From contig RGHK01000006.1 in the NCBI GenBank assembly GCA_010024215.1, positions 1-18,497 on the forward strand: a DNA stretch of 18,497 nucleotides, written 5' to 3'. The position numbers and the translations under genes are program-made. Position 1 is the stretch's first letter. Each line of letters starts with the position of its first letter. Positions 1 to 8,101 of the stretch are shown here, one piece after another. The stretch is from Pseudomonadota bacterium (GTDB lineage: Bacteria > Pseudomonadota > Gammaproteobacteria > Magnimaribacterales > D2472). The notes below the pieces were generated by a model. The model made no database searches. It saw only the letters and a program-made list of their open reading frames with translations, and was not told the DNA's origin.

Positions 1-1
1 A

Positions 2-106
2 AAAGAGGGTAGATCGATCTGTTTTACTGAAGCCTCTCTATATCAAAATGATAAATTAATTGCGACATCCTCAGCTACTAATAAGATGGTTGATAGTCCT
101 TTTTAA
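2..106 (+). CDS. PaaI-type hotdog thioesterase, C-terminal fragment
   Basis: Only the last 34 codons are in the window; the gene starts upstream. The visible tail contains GRSICFTEASLYQNDKLIA followed by a T-x-K-M segment. This resembles the last two beta strands of PaaI/YbgC-like hotdog thioesterases, where a 'GR.v.f.ea.vy...g.lvA.a..T' pattern is usual. Such enzymes hydrolyse acyl-CoA thioesters in the cytoplasm. The stop codon TAA is at 104-106, and the next gene starts 15 bases later in the same frame. The family call rests on a short fragment, so other hotdog subfamilies are possible, and the substrate cannot be inferred. Confidence 0.6.
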   Translation, partial: KEGRSICFTEASLYQNDKLIATSSATNKMVDSPF

Positions 107-121
107 GATATACTTTTTATC

Positions 122-1219
122 ATGGATGACGAAAAGTTAGATAAGCTTTTAGAATATATCAAACCTGCTAATTCATTTGAAAATACAGATCATCCTATAG
201 TGCCAGATTACTCAAATTATGATAATTGGGCTGCATATCCAGAAAAAGATGGACAGCAGTTTTATCTACCAGACTCATCATTAGCAATAAATAAAACAAA
301 TAATGATGTTGATGTATTTTATATACATCCAACAGGTTTTTTTGAGAAAACATGGAATTCGTTCATGGAAAAAGACAGAGCTGCATATGAAAGAACCGAA
401 ATGATGCTAGGAAATCAAGTTTCAGCATTCAATGACAGTTGTAATATTTATGCACCTGAATATAGGCAAGCCACTTATTATTCATACTTTGCTAAAAATT
501 CTGATGGTATGTTAGCGCATGATTTAGCCTTTGAAGATATTCTGAACTCATTTAACTATTTCATTGAAAATTTTAATAAAAATAAACCTTTTATTATTAT
601 GAGCCATAGTCAAGGAGCTCTGCATGCTCATAGACTCATTTCTAAATATATTCAAGGAACAAAATTACAAGAAAGGATGATATGTGCTTATGTTATTGGT
701 TATATCATCCCGGATAATTTATATGATGAATTATTTCCATTAATTCCAAAATCTATATCTCCAATAGATACCAATTGTATTATTTCATGGTCTACAGTAG
801 TTGAAGGTTTTAAAAGACAAAGAGTAAGAACTATCTTTTGGACTCCATCAGAATGGACTATTCAATATATGGATCAGAAAATATATTCTACAAATCCTTT
901 TACTTGGTTAAATGATAACGATTGGCATGAACCACCAGAATGTCATAGCGCTGTCATAACCAAATCACCAAATTATGATTTTGCAGATAGACTTTCAACC
1001 AAACATTCCGGAGCTAAAAAAAGCCTTAGATATAGTAGCGTGCAAGATTTTTCTGTATCTTTAAATGCTCAAAATGGTTTACTAGAAGCAAGAGGTCCTT
1101 TGGTTGATAGAATGAAACGAATTCAATATTTTACCGGTGACCTGCATAGTTATGATGTTATGCTTTTTTGGGGGTGTCTTAGACAAAATATTAAAGACAG
1201 AATAAATGCATTCTTATAA
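122..1219 (+). CDS. DUF3089 family alpha/beta-hydrolase-like protein
   Basis: A protein of 365 residues matching the DUF3089 family, whose members are predicted serine hydrolases of unknown substrate. The family-typical DVFYIHPTG strand lies near residues 64-72. The nucleophile-elbow motif S-H-S-Q-G is at residues 161-165, with Ser163 the likely nucleophile, followed by a helix with A-L-H-A-H. No signal peptide or membrane segment is evident, so it is probably cytoplasmic. The start is the first ATG after the stop of the preceding thioesterase; there is no clear Shine-Dalgarno sequence. Its last 14 bases overlap the next hydrolase gene in another frame, suggesting coupled translation. The neighbours (thioesterase, second hydrolase, GPH symporter) suggest a hydrolytic or catabolic unit, but no substrate can be named. 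Confidence 0.85.
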   Translation: MDDEKLDKLLEYIKPANSFENTDHPIVPDYSNYDNWAAYPEKDGQQFYLPDSSLAINKTNNDVDVFYIHPTGFFEKTWNSFMEKDRAAYERTEMMLGNQVSAFNDSCNIYAPEYRQATYYSYFAKNSDGMLAHDLAFEDILNSFNYFIENFNKNKPFIIMSHSQGALHAHRLISKYIQGTKLQERMICAYVIGYIIPDNLYDELFPLIPKSISPIDTNCIISWSTVVEGFKRQRVRTIFWTPSEWTIQYMDQKIYSTNPFTWLNDNDWHEPPECHSAVITKSPNYDFADRLSTKHSGAKKSLRYSSVQDFSVSLNAQNGLLEARGPLVDRMKRIQYFTGDLHSYDVMLFWGCLRQNIKDRINAFL

Positions 1220-2183
1220 GCTCCTTTTAATGTCAGTATTTTTTTTTACATCATTACAATCATATGAAGAAGGTCATATATATAACGATGATATAAAAAT
1301 TGTTTATAGAGATTATGGTCCTAAAGATGCACAGCCCATCCTATTAGTTCAAGGTCTTGGAGGTCAATTAATTAATTGGCCAGATCATGTTATCAATTTT
1401 TTAATTGAAAATAATTTTAGACCAATTGTTTTTGATAATAGAGATACAGGATTGTCATCAAGAATAAGTAGCAATTTATTCACTGATGAAAATAGATCTA
1501 AGACAATAACTAATACATATATTAGATATTTTTTTAGACTACCAATAAATGCGCCATATTCACTAGATGATATGGCTGAAGATTCGATACTAATATTAGA
1601 TCATCTTAGTATCAATAAAGCTCATTTATTAGGAATTTCTATGGGTGGAATGATTGCTCAGATTGTCGCAGCAAATTATTCAGATAGAATAAAAACATTC
1701 ACCTTAATAGCTTCATCTGTCTCAACCCCAGGACCTTTAAATGGACCAAGTAAAGATGTTAGAAAGCTTTTAATGCAAAGATCAAATAACCCTAATGCAA
1801 CAATTGATGAAAGAATTGCTAGAACAAAAAAAATATTTAAGTTAATTGGTCTTGAAAATTCAAATTTAGAGACAAAAGAATTTTATGATAAATCTGTTGA
1901 GTCTATAAATAGGGCAGGAACAGATGATTCTGGTTTTAGTAGGCAACTTATGGCTATATTGGCTTCAAAAAATAGAATTCAAAAAGTTAAGTCAATTGAA
2001 ACCAAAACACTAATCATTCATGGTGCAGAAGACCCGCTAATCAAAGTTAATAATGCATATAAAGCAAATAAATTAATAAAAAATAGTAATTTATTAATTT
2101 ATCCAAAGATGAGACACTTGATTGAAGAACCAGTCTTCAATTTATTTAAAGAAGAATTATTAATCCATTTACAAGAAGTCTAA
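1206..2183 (+). CDS. alpha/beta-hydrolase fold protein, probably exported
   Basis: A protein of 325 residues with a classic alpha/beta-hydrolase layout. The oxyanion strand L-V-Q-G-L-G-G is near residue 50 and the D-N-R-D-T-G-L-S segment near 80. The nucleophile elbow is G-I-S-M-G-G with Ser145, the acid is probably Asp276 in H-G-A-E-D-P-L, and the base is His304 in K-M-R-H-L, so the catalytic triad looks complete. The first 19 residues (one Lys, then a hydrophobic run ending before S-Y-E-E) look like a signal peptide, which supports the ATG at 1206; an in-frame ATG at 1230 would shorten it. The gene overlaps the DUF3089 gene by 14 bases and the next gene by one base (TAATG). It could be an esterase, lipase or haloalkane-type hydrolase; the substrate is unknown. 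Confidence 0.88.
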   Translation: MHSYKLLLMSVFFFTSLQSYEEGHIYNDDIKIVYRDYGPKDAQPILLVQGLGGQLINWPDHVINFLIENNFRPIVFDNRDTGLSSRISSNLFTDENRSKTITNTYIRYFFRLPINAPYSLDDMAEDSILILDHLSINKAHLLGISMGGMIAQIVAANYSDRIKTFTLIASSVSTPGPLNGPSKDVRKLLMQRSNNPNATIDERIARTKKIFKLIGLENSNLETKEFYDKSVESINRAGTDDSGFSRQLMAILASKNRIQKVKSIETKTLIIHGAEDPLIKVNNAYKANKLIKNSNLLIYPKMRHLIEEPVFNLFKEELLIHLQEV

Positions 2184-3577
2184 TGTTATCTAATCAGTTT
2201 AAATTTCAATACTCAGTTGGAGCAATAGCCAATGGTATTAAAAGTGATATGTTTACTTTCTTCTTATTGTTTTTTTACTCAAGAGTTATTGGTCTAGATC
2301 CACTATTAGCATCAATCGCTATTGGAGGAGCATTGGTAGTTGATTCAATAACAGACCCCTTAATGGGAGCTATTTCAGACAGAACAAATACTAAATTAGG
2401 TAGAAGACATCCATATATGCTTGTTTCTTTTATTCCTGTTGCAATATTTTACGTTCTTTTATTTACTCCTAAACCTGATTGGGATATCTCACAAAATCAA
2501 TTATTTTGGTGGATGTTTGTCTGTACTAGTTTAACAAGAATAGGGATGACGCTTTTTGAAGTTCCTCATAGGTCATTTGGCGCAGAAATTACAAAAGATT
2601 ATTTAGAAAGAACTAAACTATTTTCTTGGAGGGAGATGTTTGCATGGGTAGCAGGAATTTCTAATGCATTCCTTGCATATAATATTTTTTTTAGATCGAC
2701 ACCTGAATATCCTTTTGGTCAATTAAATCCTGAGGCTTATTTTCCTCTTGCACTGACAGGCGCAATATTTATGGTTATATCTTTGCTTTATTCATCAGTA
2801 AGTACAACTGATAAAATTCAATTTTTATCAAAATGGACCGAAGCAGTTTCTCTCAAACAAATAATAAAAGAATTAAAAATTGCGATATCAAACAAATCTT
2901 TTATTTTATTTTTTTTAGGAAGTCTTACTCTGTCAATTTCATGGGGATTATTAAATAGCTTAACCTTATTTATTAATACAGATTTTTGGGGCCTGAAAGG
3001 AACTCAAATTGGAATTTTCTTATATGTATACTTTGGTGCTGCTTTTTTAGCATTTTATATAACTCCAAAGTTTGTAGATAAAATCGGCAAAAGAAATTTT
3101 GTCTTATTATGTGTTCTAGGTGTTGCTTTATCAGCACCAATTGCATTTATTTCATATAACTTGGGATTTACTCCGGAGAAAGGTACAACTTCTTTAGTTT
3201 TATTTCTCTGCATACCATTAATTTTTATATCAACTTTAAGTATTGCTGGAAATATGGCAAGAGATGCCATGATAGGTGATATAGCTGATGAGGTAGACCT
3301 TCAAAGTGGGAAGAGACAGGAAGGAGTTTTATATTCAGCTGTTTCTTTTGTTCAAAAAGTTAATACCGCTTTAGGTTCTTTAACCGGTGGATTAACATTA
3401 TGGGTTCTTAATATTACTGCAGAAACACCATCATATGATCAAGCATATGCATTATTTTTTGTTCAAGGAGTAGTTGGGCCTATATTGCTTATAATTCCTA
3501 TTTTATTCTTTTATTTTTATTCTCTAGATAAGAAAAGGCACATGGAGATTCTTCAGCAACTCGAAAAAAGATCTTAA
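2183..3577 (+). CDS. GPH-family (MFS_2) cation symporter
   Basis: A 464-residue integral membrane protein of the glycoside-pentoside-hexuronide:cation symporter family, related to MelB and UidB. The diagnostic stretch covers residues 54-78: D-S-I-T-D-P-L-M-G-A-I-S-D-R-T, then L-G-R-R-H-P-Y. Here the two Asp residues correspond to the cation-site region of MelB, and the G-R-R-x-P motif follows TM2. About twelve hydrophobic segments can be followed, and the central loop is near residues 215-230. Family members usually import sugars or glycosides with H+ or Na+, though uncharacterised marine members may take other solutes. The ATG overlaps the upstream stop by one base (TAATG), with AAGAAG just upstream as a ribosome binding site. 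It lies tail to tail with the DUF349 gene, only 3 bases apart. Confidence 0.88.
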   Translation: MLSNQFKFQYSVGAIANGIKSDMFTFFLLFFYSRVIGLDPLLASIAIGGALVVDSITDPLMGAISDRTNTKLGRRHPYMLVSFIPVAIFYVLLFTPKPDWDISQNQLFWWMFVCTSLTRIGMTLFEVPHRSFGAEITKDYLERTKLFSWREMFAWVAGISNAFLAYNIFFRSTPEYPFGQLNPEAYFPLALTGAIFMVISLLYSSVSTTDKIQFLSKWTEAVSLKQIIKELKIAISNKSFILFFLGSLTLSISWGLLNSLTLFINTDFWGLKGTQIGIFLYVYFGAAFLAFYITPKFVDKIGKRNFVLLCVLGVALSAPIAFISYNLGFTPEKGTTSLVLFLCIPLIFISTLSIAGNMARDAMIGDIADEVDLQSGKRQEGVLYSAVSFVQKVNTALGSLTGGLTLWVLNITAETPSYDQAYALFFVQGVVGPILLIIPILFFYFYSLDKKRHMEILQQLEKRS

Positions 3578-3580
3578 TAA

Positions 3581-4999
3581 CTAAAGAAGGGTTTCAATAG
3601 TTTTTGATATTCTTTTCCAGAGAGTTTTCTCTGCAGCAGTCGGTTTGGATGAAATATTATTCATAAAATGAATTATCAAATCATCAACAGAATTAAGCCT
3701 ATCAGCTACTTTATTAAATTTATTTGTAAGCATTTCCATTTGAATAGATTGTCTTAATTGAGCATCTTTTTTTAAAGAATCAATACCCGCAAGAGCCTCT
3801 AACTTTACACAAGCATAAACTAATGCTTCGGTATTAGATTTGTTTAATGCTTTATCATTTAATTTATTTTTTATGGAGGAGGGAGTTTCATTTTTATCTA
3901 ATTCATTTTTTATAAAGGCATCAAGAAGATTTGAATATGCATTAATTGTAATTTTTTTCTTTTCTAATTCTTGTTCCTTTCTTTTGTTATTTATTTGTTT
4001 TTGAATTGAATGATATTCTTTCGTTTTAGATATATTTTTTAAATCATTTAAGCTTTTTGCAATTTCATTGACAGAAATTTCACTACTATCAAGTTGAGAT
4101 AAAAGTTCGTTTGCTTTTGATAACTCATCATCTATAACTTCTTTTTTTGCATTAAAGAATCTGTCAGCTGATTTATTAAATTTATCCCATAATTTATTAT
4201 CTGCTTTTCTTCCAGCTGATCCTGTATTCTTCCATTCTTTTTTTAAATCATTAAATTTTTTAATACATATGTCATTATCTTCATCAGAAATAGCATTAAC
4301 CTTTTCTATCAACGCCTCTTTAGCTTTAATAACTATTTGTTCTTGTTTTTTTATAGCATCGTTAATAGGTTTCTTAGCTTCAAAATATGCATTTCTTAAT
4401 TTATTGAGATCTTTGTCCAAAACTGGTGCAAACTTTTGCCAATCATCAAAAGATTGTCTTAAGAACTGTATTAAATCTTTGGGTTTCGGCCAGTTAGATG
4501 AATTATCTTGAACGTATTTATTAATACTATTAATTATTTCTATTCTTTGTGTGGCGTTATTTATCTTGATTTGTTTAAGTTCATCAAAGTATTCACTACA
4601 TGGTTCCCATGCTTTGTTAGTAAGTTCATTGAATTTATTCCATTGTTCTTTTGATGCTGGTCTGCTCGATAAATCAAGAAGCTGCCATTTGGTTTGAATT
4701 TCATGAATTAAGTGAGCTTGTTTCTTTGGGCTCTCAAGTGAATTTTTTACAATTTTAGTTATTTCTTTAATTAATTCTTCTCTTTTCGGATTAGTGGCAA
4801 AAGATGACATGTCATCAAAATATCTAGATTGTCCAATTGCAAAATTTAGTTTATGTCTAAGCTTGTTAGGAACTTTTTCCAGCTCTTTAGATTTAGAGAT
4901 AACTTCTCTTACTTTTTTTTGAGCAATTTTAATTGAGCCTTTTGAAAATAAAGCTTCTACCTCATCTAACTGTTTAAATAAATCTTGACTTGTTTTCAC
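3581..4999 (-). CDS. DUF349 domain coiled-coil protein
   Basis: A protein of 472 residues, rich in Lys, Glu, Asn and Ser and strongly helical, with no signal peptide. It carries repeated DUF349-type units: near residues 105-141 (Trp105, Trp120, Trp131), 187-217 (D-W-Q-K-F ... A-Y-F-E-A-K-K) and 256-287 (E-W-K-N-T-G ... L-W-D-K-F ... R-F-F-N-A-K-K). The function of DUF349 proteins is not established to my knowledge. Many proteobacterial members are, as I recall, roughly twice this long, so this is a compact version. The start codon is GTG at 4997-4999 (minus strand), with AAGAG about 7 bases upstream; an overlapping ATG one base off runs straight into TGA and cannot be used. It is the only minus-strand gene here, divergent from trpS. 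Confidence 0.85.
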   Translation of the reverse strand: MKTSQDLFKQLDEVEALFSKGSIKIAQKKVREVISKSKELEKVPNKLRHKLNFAIGQSRYFDDMSSFATNPKREELIKEITKIVKNSLESPKKQAHLIHEIQTKWQLLDLSSRPASKEQWNKFNELTNKAWEPCSEYFDELKQIKINNATQRIEIINSINKYVQDNSSNWPKPKDLIQFLRQSFDDWQKFAPVLDKDLNKLRNAYFEAKKPINDAIKKQEQIVIKAKEALIEKVNAISDEDNDICIKKFNDLKKEWKNTGSAGRKADNKLWDKFNKSADRFFNAKKEVIDDELSKANELLSQLDSSEISVNEIAKSLNDLKNISKTKEYHSIQKQINNKRKEQELEKKKITINAYSNLLDAFIKNELDKNETPSSIKNKLNDKALNKSNTEALVYACVKLEALAGIDSLKKDAQLRQSIQMEMLTNKFNKVADRLNSVDDLIIHFMNNISSKPTAAEKTLWKRISKTIETLL

Positions 5000-5031
5000 A
5001 TTAATCTCTTTTGAAGTTTATAATTATAGCA
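4995..5031. promoter_or_regulatory. overlapping divergent sigma70-type promoters with shared palindromic -10
   Basis: The 33-base gap between the DUF349 gene and trpS contains TATAATTATA at 5019-5028, a perfect 10-base palindrome that reads TATAAT on both strands. For trpS, TTCACA at 4995-5000 (5 of 6 matches to TTGACA) sits 18 bases upstream of TATAAT at 5019-5024. The predicted RNA start is around 5031, at or 1-2 bases before the ATG at 5033, so the mRNA is probably leaderless. For the DUF349 gene, the minus strand reads TGCTATAAT from 5031 to 5023, a full extended -10, with only a weak -35. Its predicted start near 5016 leaves a leader of about 17 bases containing AAGAG. This is motif reading only, without experimental support. 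Confidence 0.6.
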
Positions 5032-5032
5032 A

Positions 5033-6025
5033 ATGAAAAAACGAATTCTAACAGGTATTACGACAACTGGTACTCCTCATATTGGAAATTATTTAGGAGC
5101 CATTAAACCAGCCCTTAAGCTAGCTGAAGATTTTGATGAATCTTTTTATTTTTTAGCTGATTATCATGCAATTATTAAAAATTCGAATAAGTCTGAGGTA
5201 AGCGAGTCAGTTAAAAATGTTGCATTAGCATGGTTGTCATCAGGATTAGATCCTAATAAATCTTTTTTTTATAGACAGTCTGATGTGCCTGAAATATTAG
5301 AACTAAGCTGGATTCTTAACTGTGTAACTGCAAAGGGCTTAATGAATCGATCACATGCGTACAAAGCTGCAACTACTGTAAATAAGGAAGATGAAGATAA
5401 AGGTATAACTATGGGCTTATTTTCATATCCTGTTCTAATGGCAGCTGACATACTAATGTTTAATGCTACACACGTACCCGTTGGCGCTGATCAGATACAA
5501 CATATTGAAATGACAAGAGATATTGCTGGAAGATTTAATCATCTTTATAAAAAGACGTTTGTTTTACCCGAAGCTTTAATCCAATCTAAAGATGAAACAG
5601 TACCAGGTTTAGATGGACAAAAAATGTCAAAATCATATGGAAATATAATTCCTTTATTAAGTTCAGAAAAACAATTAAAAAAATCGGTAGCAAAAATTGT
5701 AACTAATTCACTTGAACCCGGTGAACCTAAAGATTCTTCAAATTGTACTGTTTTTTCTCTTTATAAACATTTTGCGACACAACAAATGGTTGAGGAGTTC
5801 CAAGAAGATTACAAAAAGGGTATAAGTTGGGGAGATGCAAAAAATAAACTATTTGATTGCATTAATCTTGAAATGATACCAATAAGAGAAAAATATAACG
5901 AATTATATAGTGACAATGATTTTATCAATGATTTATTGAGTGATGGTTCAAAGAAAGTTCGCGTAATTGCACAAGAAATGATTTCATCAATTAGAAGCTC
6001 TATAGGAATCAATAAAATATCTTAA
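5033..6025 (+). CDS. trpS: tryptophanyl-tRNA synthetase
   Basis: Class I aminoacyl-tRNA synthetase that charges tRNA-Trp with tryptophan using ATP in the cytoplasm. The HIGH-type motif T-P-H-I-G-N is at residues 14-19 after the family-typical T-G-x-T-T-T-G, and K-M-S-K-S is intact at 197-201. The segment G-L-F-S-Y-P-V-L-M-A-A-D-I-L and the V-P-V-G-A-D-Q-x-Q-H-I-E motif are both typical of bacterial TrpRS. The length of 330 residues is close to the roughly 334 of the E. coli enzyme, so it is complete. Only about 8 bases separate the -10 box from the ATG and there is no Shine-Dalgarno, which suggests a leaderless message. The stop overlaps the ATG of the next gene by one base (TAATG). Confidence 0.97.
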   Translation: MKKRILTGITTTGTPHIGNYLGAIKPALKLAEDFDESFYFLADYHAIIKNSNKSEVSESVKNVALAWLSSGLDPNKSFFYRQSDVPEILELSWILNCVTAKGLMNRSHAYKAATTVNKEDEDKGITMGLFSYPVLMAADILMFNATHVPVGADQIQHIEMTRDIAGRFNHLYKKTFVLPEALIQSKDETVPGLDGQKMSKSYGNIIPLLSSEKQLKKSVAKIVTNSLEPGEPKDSSNCTVFSLYKHFATQQMVEEFQEDYKKGISWGDAKNKLFDCINLEMIPIREKYNELYSDNDFINDLLSDGSKKVRVIAQEMISSIRSSIGINKIS

Positions 6026-7209
6026 TGAAAAACCTTGGTTCAGCCTGGCTTAAATTTGGCTTATTTACAGTTGGTTTAGGTCAATCATTTGTTTTTGTTA
6101 TTGTTCCCCCGTTAGCTAGAGAATTAGGTCTTAGCGAAGTTCAAACATCTGCAATATTTGCCTTTTCAGCAATAGGCTGGGCTTTAACAAGTGCTGCATG
6201 GGGCAGAGCAAGTGATAAATATGGCAGAAGAAATATTGCTGTATTAGGGTTAATTGGATATTCAGCTTCACTTGTTGCAATGATCACTCCCTTATTTCTA
6301 GTTGAAAAAAATCTTTTAGATTTGGCTTTTCTATTTCCTTTGCTTGTATTTGGAAGAATGTTAAATGGCTTATTGGGCTCTGCAACAAGACCTGCAGCTT
6401 TTGCTTATGTTGCTGATACTTCTTCTGAAGATAAACGAACTGTTAAATTCGCTAGACTTGAATCAAGTTTTTTAATTGGAACAGTTGCAGGACCATTAAT
6501 AGGTGGATTTTTAATATTAATTTCTAAAGAGACACCTTTTTATGTATTTAGTTTATTGGGCTTGGTAGCATCCATCGGTATATTTAAAAATATAGAAAAT
6601 ACATCCTCTTTATCTAAGAAAAACTCTGATAAGTCATCCAAAGTTTCATGGAGATCACATAGTGTTTGGCCTTTTTTATTTTTAGCTTCGATATCAAGTC
6701 TTTGCTTAGCCTCATTGATACAAACTATAGGTTTTTATATATTTGATACTTTTCCATCAATCGAAGACCTACCAGTAGTTATAAGTATGACTTTTGCTCT
6801 TCTTTCTATATCAACTATAGTAAGTCAATATCTTTTTACCGATGCTTACCCTTTAAGTAATACTAAACTACTAATATACGGTACTTTATTGCTTAGTTTT
6901 TCATATTGTATGATGGCTTTTTATCCTAAAATATCCGTCTATTATCTTGCTATTATTGTTAATGGTATTGGTGGTGGGCTATTAAGACCTGCAATATCTT
7001 CATCTTTATCATTGGCACAATCACCAGAGCACCAAGGATCAGTTGCTGGTTATTTAGGTTCTGTATACCCCATAGGCCATATATTAACTCCAATAGTTGC
7101 TATGCCTATATATGCAATCAATCCCTCATTCTTGTATTATTTTTCATCAATACTGTGTCTTCTTTGTTTTATATTTATAATAATTAATCCGGTATTTAGT
7201 AAAAAATAA
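6025..7209 (+). CDS. MFS transporter, TetA-like drug/solute efflux type
   Basis: A 394-residue membrane protein of the major facilitator superfamily with about twelve hydrophobic segments. The MFS motif A between TM2 and TM3 is clear: G-R-A-S-D-K-Y-G-R-R at residues 60-69. A second family-typical stretch, R-L-E-S-S-F-L-I-G-T-V-A-G-P-L-I-G-G, lies in TM5 and resembles motif C of antiporters (G-x-x-x-G-P-x-x-G-G). That feature favours proton-coupled efflux over uptake. It starts within the trpS stop codon (TAATG), so it is probably expressed with trpS, although no functional link with tryptophan charging is implied. The substrate cannot be predicted. Confidence 0.85.
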   Translation: MKNLGSAWLKFGLFTVGLGQSFVFVIVPPLARELGLSEVQTSAIFAFSAIGWALTSAAWGRASDKYGRRNIAVLGLIGYSASLVAMITPLFLVEKNLLDLAFLFPLLVFGRMLNGLLGSATRPAAFAYVADTSSEDKRTVKFARLESSFLIGTVAGPLIGGFLILISKETPFYVFSLLGLVASIGIFKNIENTSSLSKKNSDKSSKVSWRSHSVWPFLFLASISSLCLASLIQTIGFYIFDTFPSIEDLPVVISMTFALLSISTIVSQYLFTDAYPLSNTKLLIYGTLLLSFSYCMMAFYPKISVYYLAIIVNGIGGGLLRPAISSSLSLAQSPEHQGSVAGYLGSVYPIGHILTPIVAMPIYAINPSFLYYFSSILCLLCFIFIIINPVFSKK

Positions 7210-7215
7210 ATAACT

Positions 7216-8099
7216 ATGAATAAAACCTTGTTAATAATTAATCTTGGAACACCTGATACTCCTTCATATTGGAGTGTCTTTAAGTATTTAAGACAGTTTT
7301 TATCTGATGAGAAGGTTATTGATATAAATCCTATATTAAGATTTTTTTTAGTTAATTTTATTATTTGTCCATTTAGATCTTTTAGTTCATCAAAGATATA
7401 TAAAAAAGTTTGGCATTCGGAATACGGTTCACCTTTATTACATAACACTAAAGAGCTTTCAAAGGTTTTGTCTAAGAAATTACCTGATATTAATGTCAGG
7501 TATGCTATGAGATACCAATCTCCTTGGCTAATAAGTGGGTAATACCTAAAATTACTTTTATTAATCAATTCTATGACAATCCTTTTTTTATTGATGCGTG
7601 GATAGATAAAGCTAAAGAATTTGATATAAATTCCTATGATAAAGTCATCTTTAGTTATCATGGTGTACCCAATAGTCACGTAGATAAAGTTTATACCGAT
7701 AGCTTATGTGCTGATAATGATTGTGAAATTGGTATAACCAATAAAAATAAGTTTTGTTATAAAGCAACTGTTTATGAAACAACCAAACTTATTGCAAATA
7801 AGTTAAATTTAGACGAATCAAATTATGAGGTTACATTTCAATCAAGGCTCACTAATAAATGGCTAGACCCCTTTACTGACAAGGTTTTAGAGGATCTGCC
7901 AAAAAATAATCATAAAAAAGTTTTAGTTTTTTCACCTGCTTTTACTGCTGATTGTTTAGAAACTATTATAGAAATAGGTGATGAATATCAAGAGTTATTT
8001 GCAGAGGCTGGCGGTGAAATACTTGACTATGTTCCGTCCCTTAACTATTCAGATAAATGGGCTGATGCCATAATTGATGTAACTAATTTGAGGGAATAA
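7216..8099 (+). pseudogene. hemH: ferrochelatase gene with central deletion and frame change
   Basis: Ferrochelatase inserts Fe2+ into protoporphyrin IX, the last step of protoheme synthesis. The N-terminal part (7216 to about 7530) begins L-L-I-I-N-L-G-T-P-D-T-P and runs through F-L-S-D and Y-G-S-P-L to A-M-R-Y-Q-S-P-W, then hits TAA at 7540-7542. The C-terminal part is in another frame from about 7527 to 8099. It contains I-P-K-I-T-F-I, the catalytic-His motif S-Y-H-G-V-P (His codon 7659), the T-F-Q-S-R-L motif and F-T-A-D-C-L-E-T with the conserved Glu. Compared with E. coli HemH as I remember it, about 40 residues between the parts are absent, including the conserved P-L-Y-P-Q segment. 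A loss of 118, 121 or 124 bases would explain both the gap and the frame change. Cys codons at 7707, 7722 and 7755 resemble the Cys pattern of some [2Fe-2S] ferrochelatases. It may be a real pseudogene or an assembly or sequencing error. Confidence 0.85.
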
Positions 8100-8101
8100 T
8101 A

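Noticed and set aside
90..114. A possible promoter before the DUF3089 gene: TTGATA at 90-95 and TATACT at 109-114
   Set aside because: The spacing is only 13 bases, too short for a sigma70 promoter, and the gene is close behind an upstream co-directional gene.
4269..4511. An 80-codon plus-strand frame inside the DUF349 gene
   Set aside because: It is the complement of a Lys/Glu-rich coding region, which produces hydrophobic-looking shadow peptides; there is no ribosome site or domain.
7137..7679. A 180-codon open frame on the minus strand across the end of the MFS gene and the start of hemH
   Set aside because: It lies antisense to well-recognised genes, has no recognisable domain, and long antisense frames are expected by chance in AT-rich coding DNA with this codon use.
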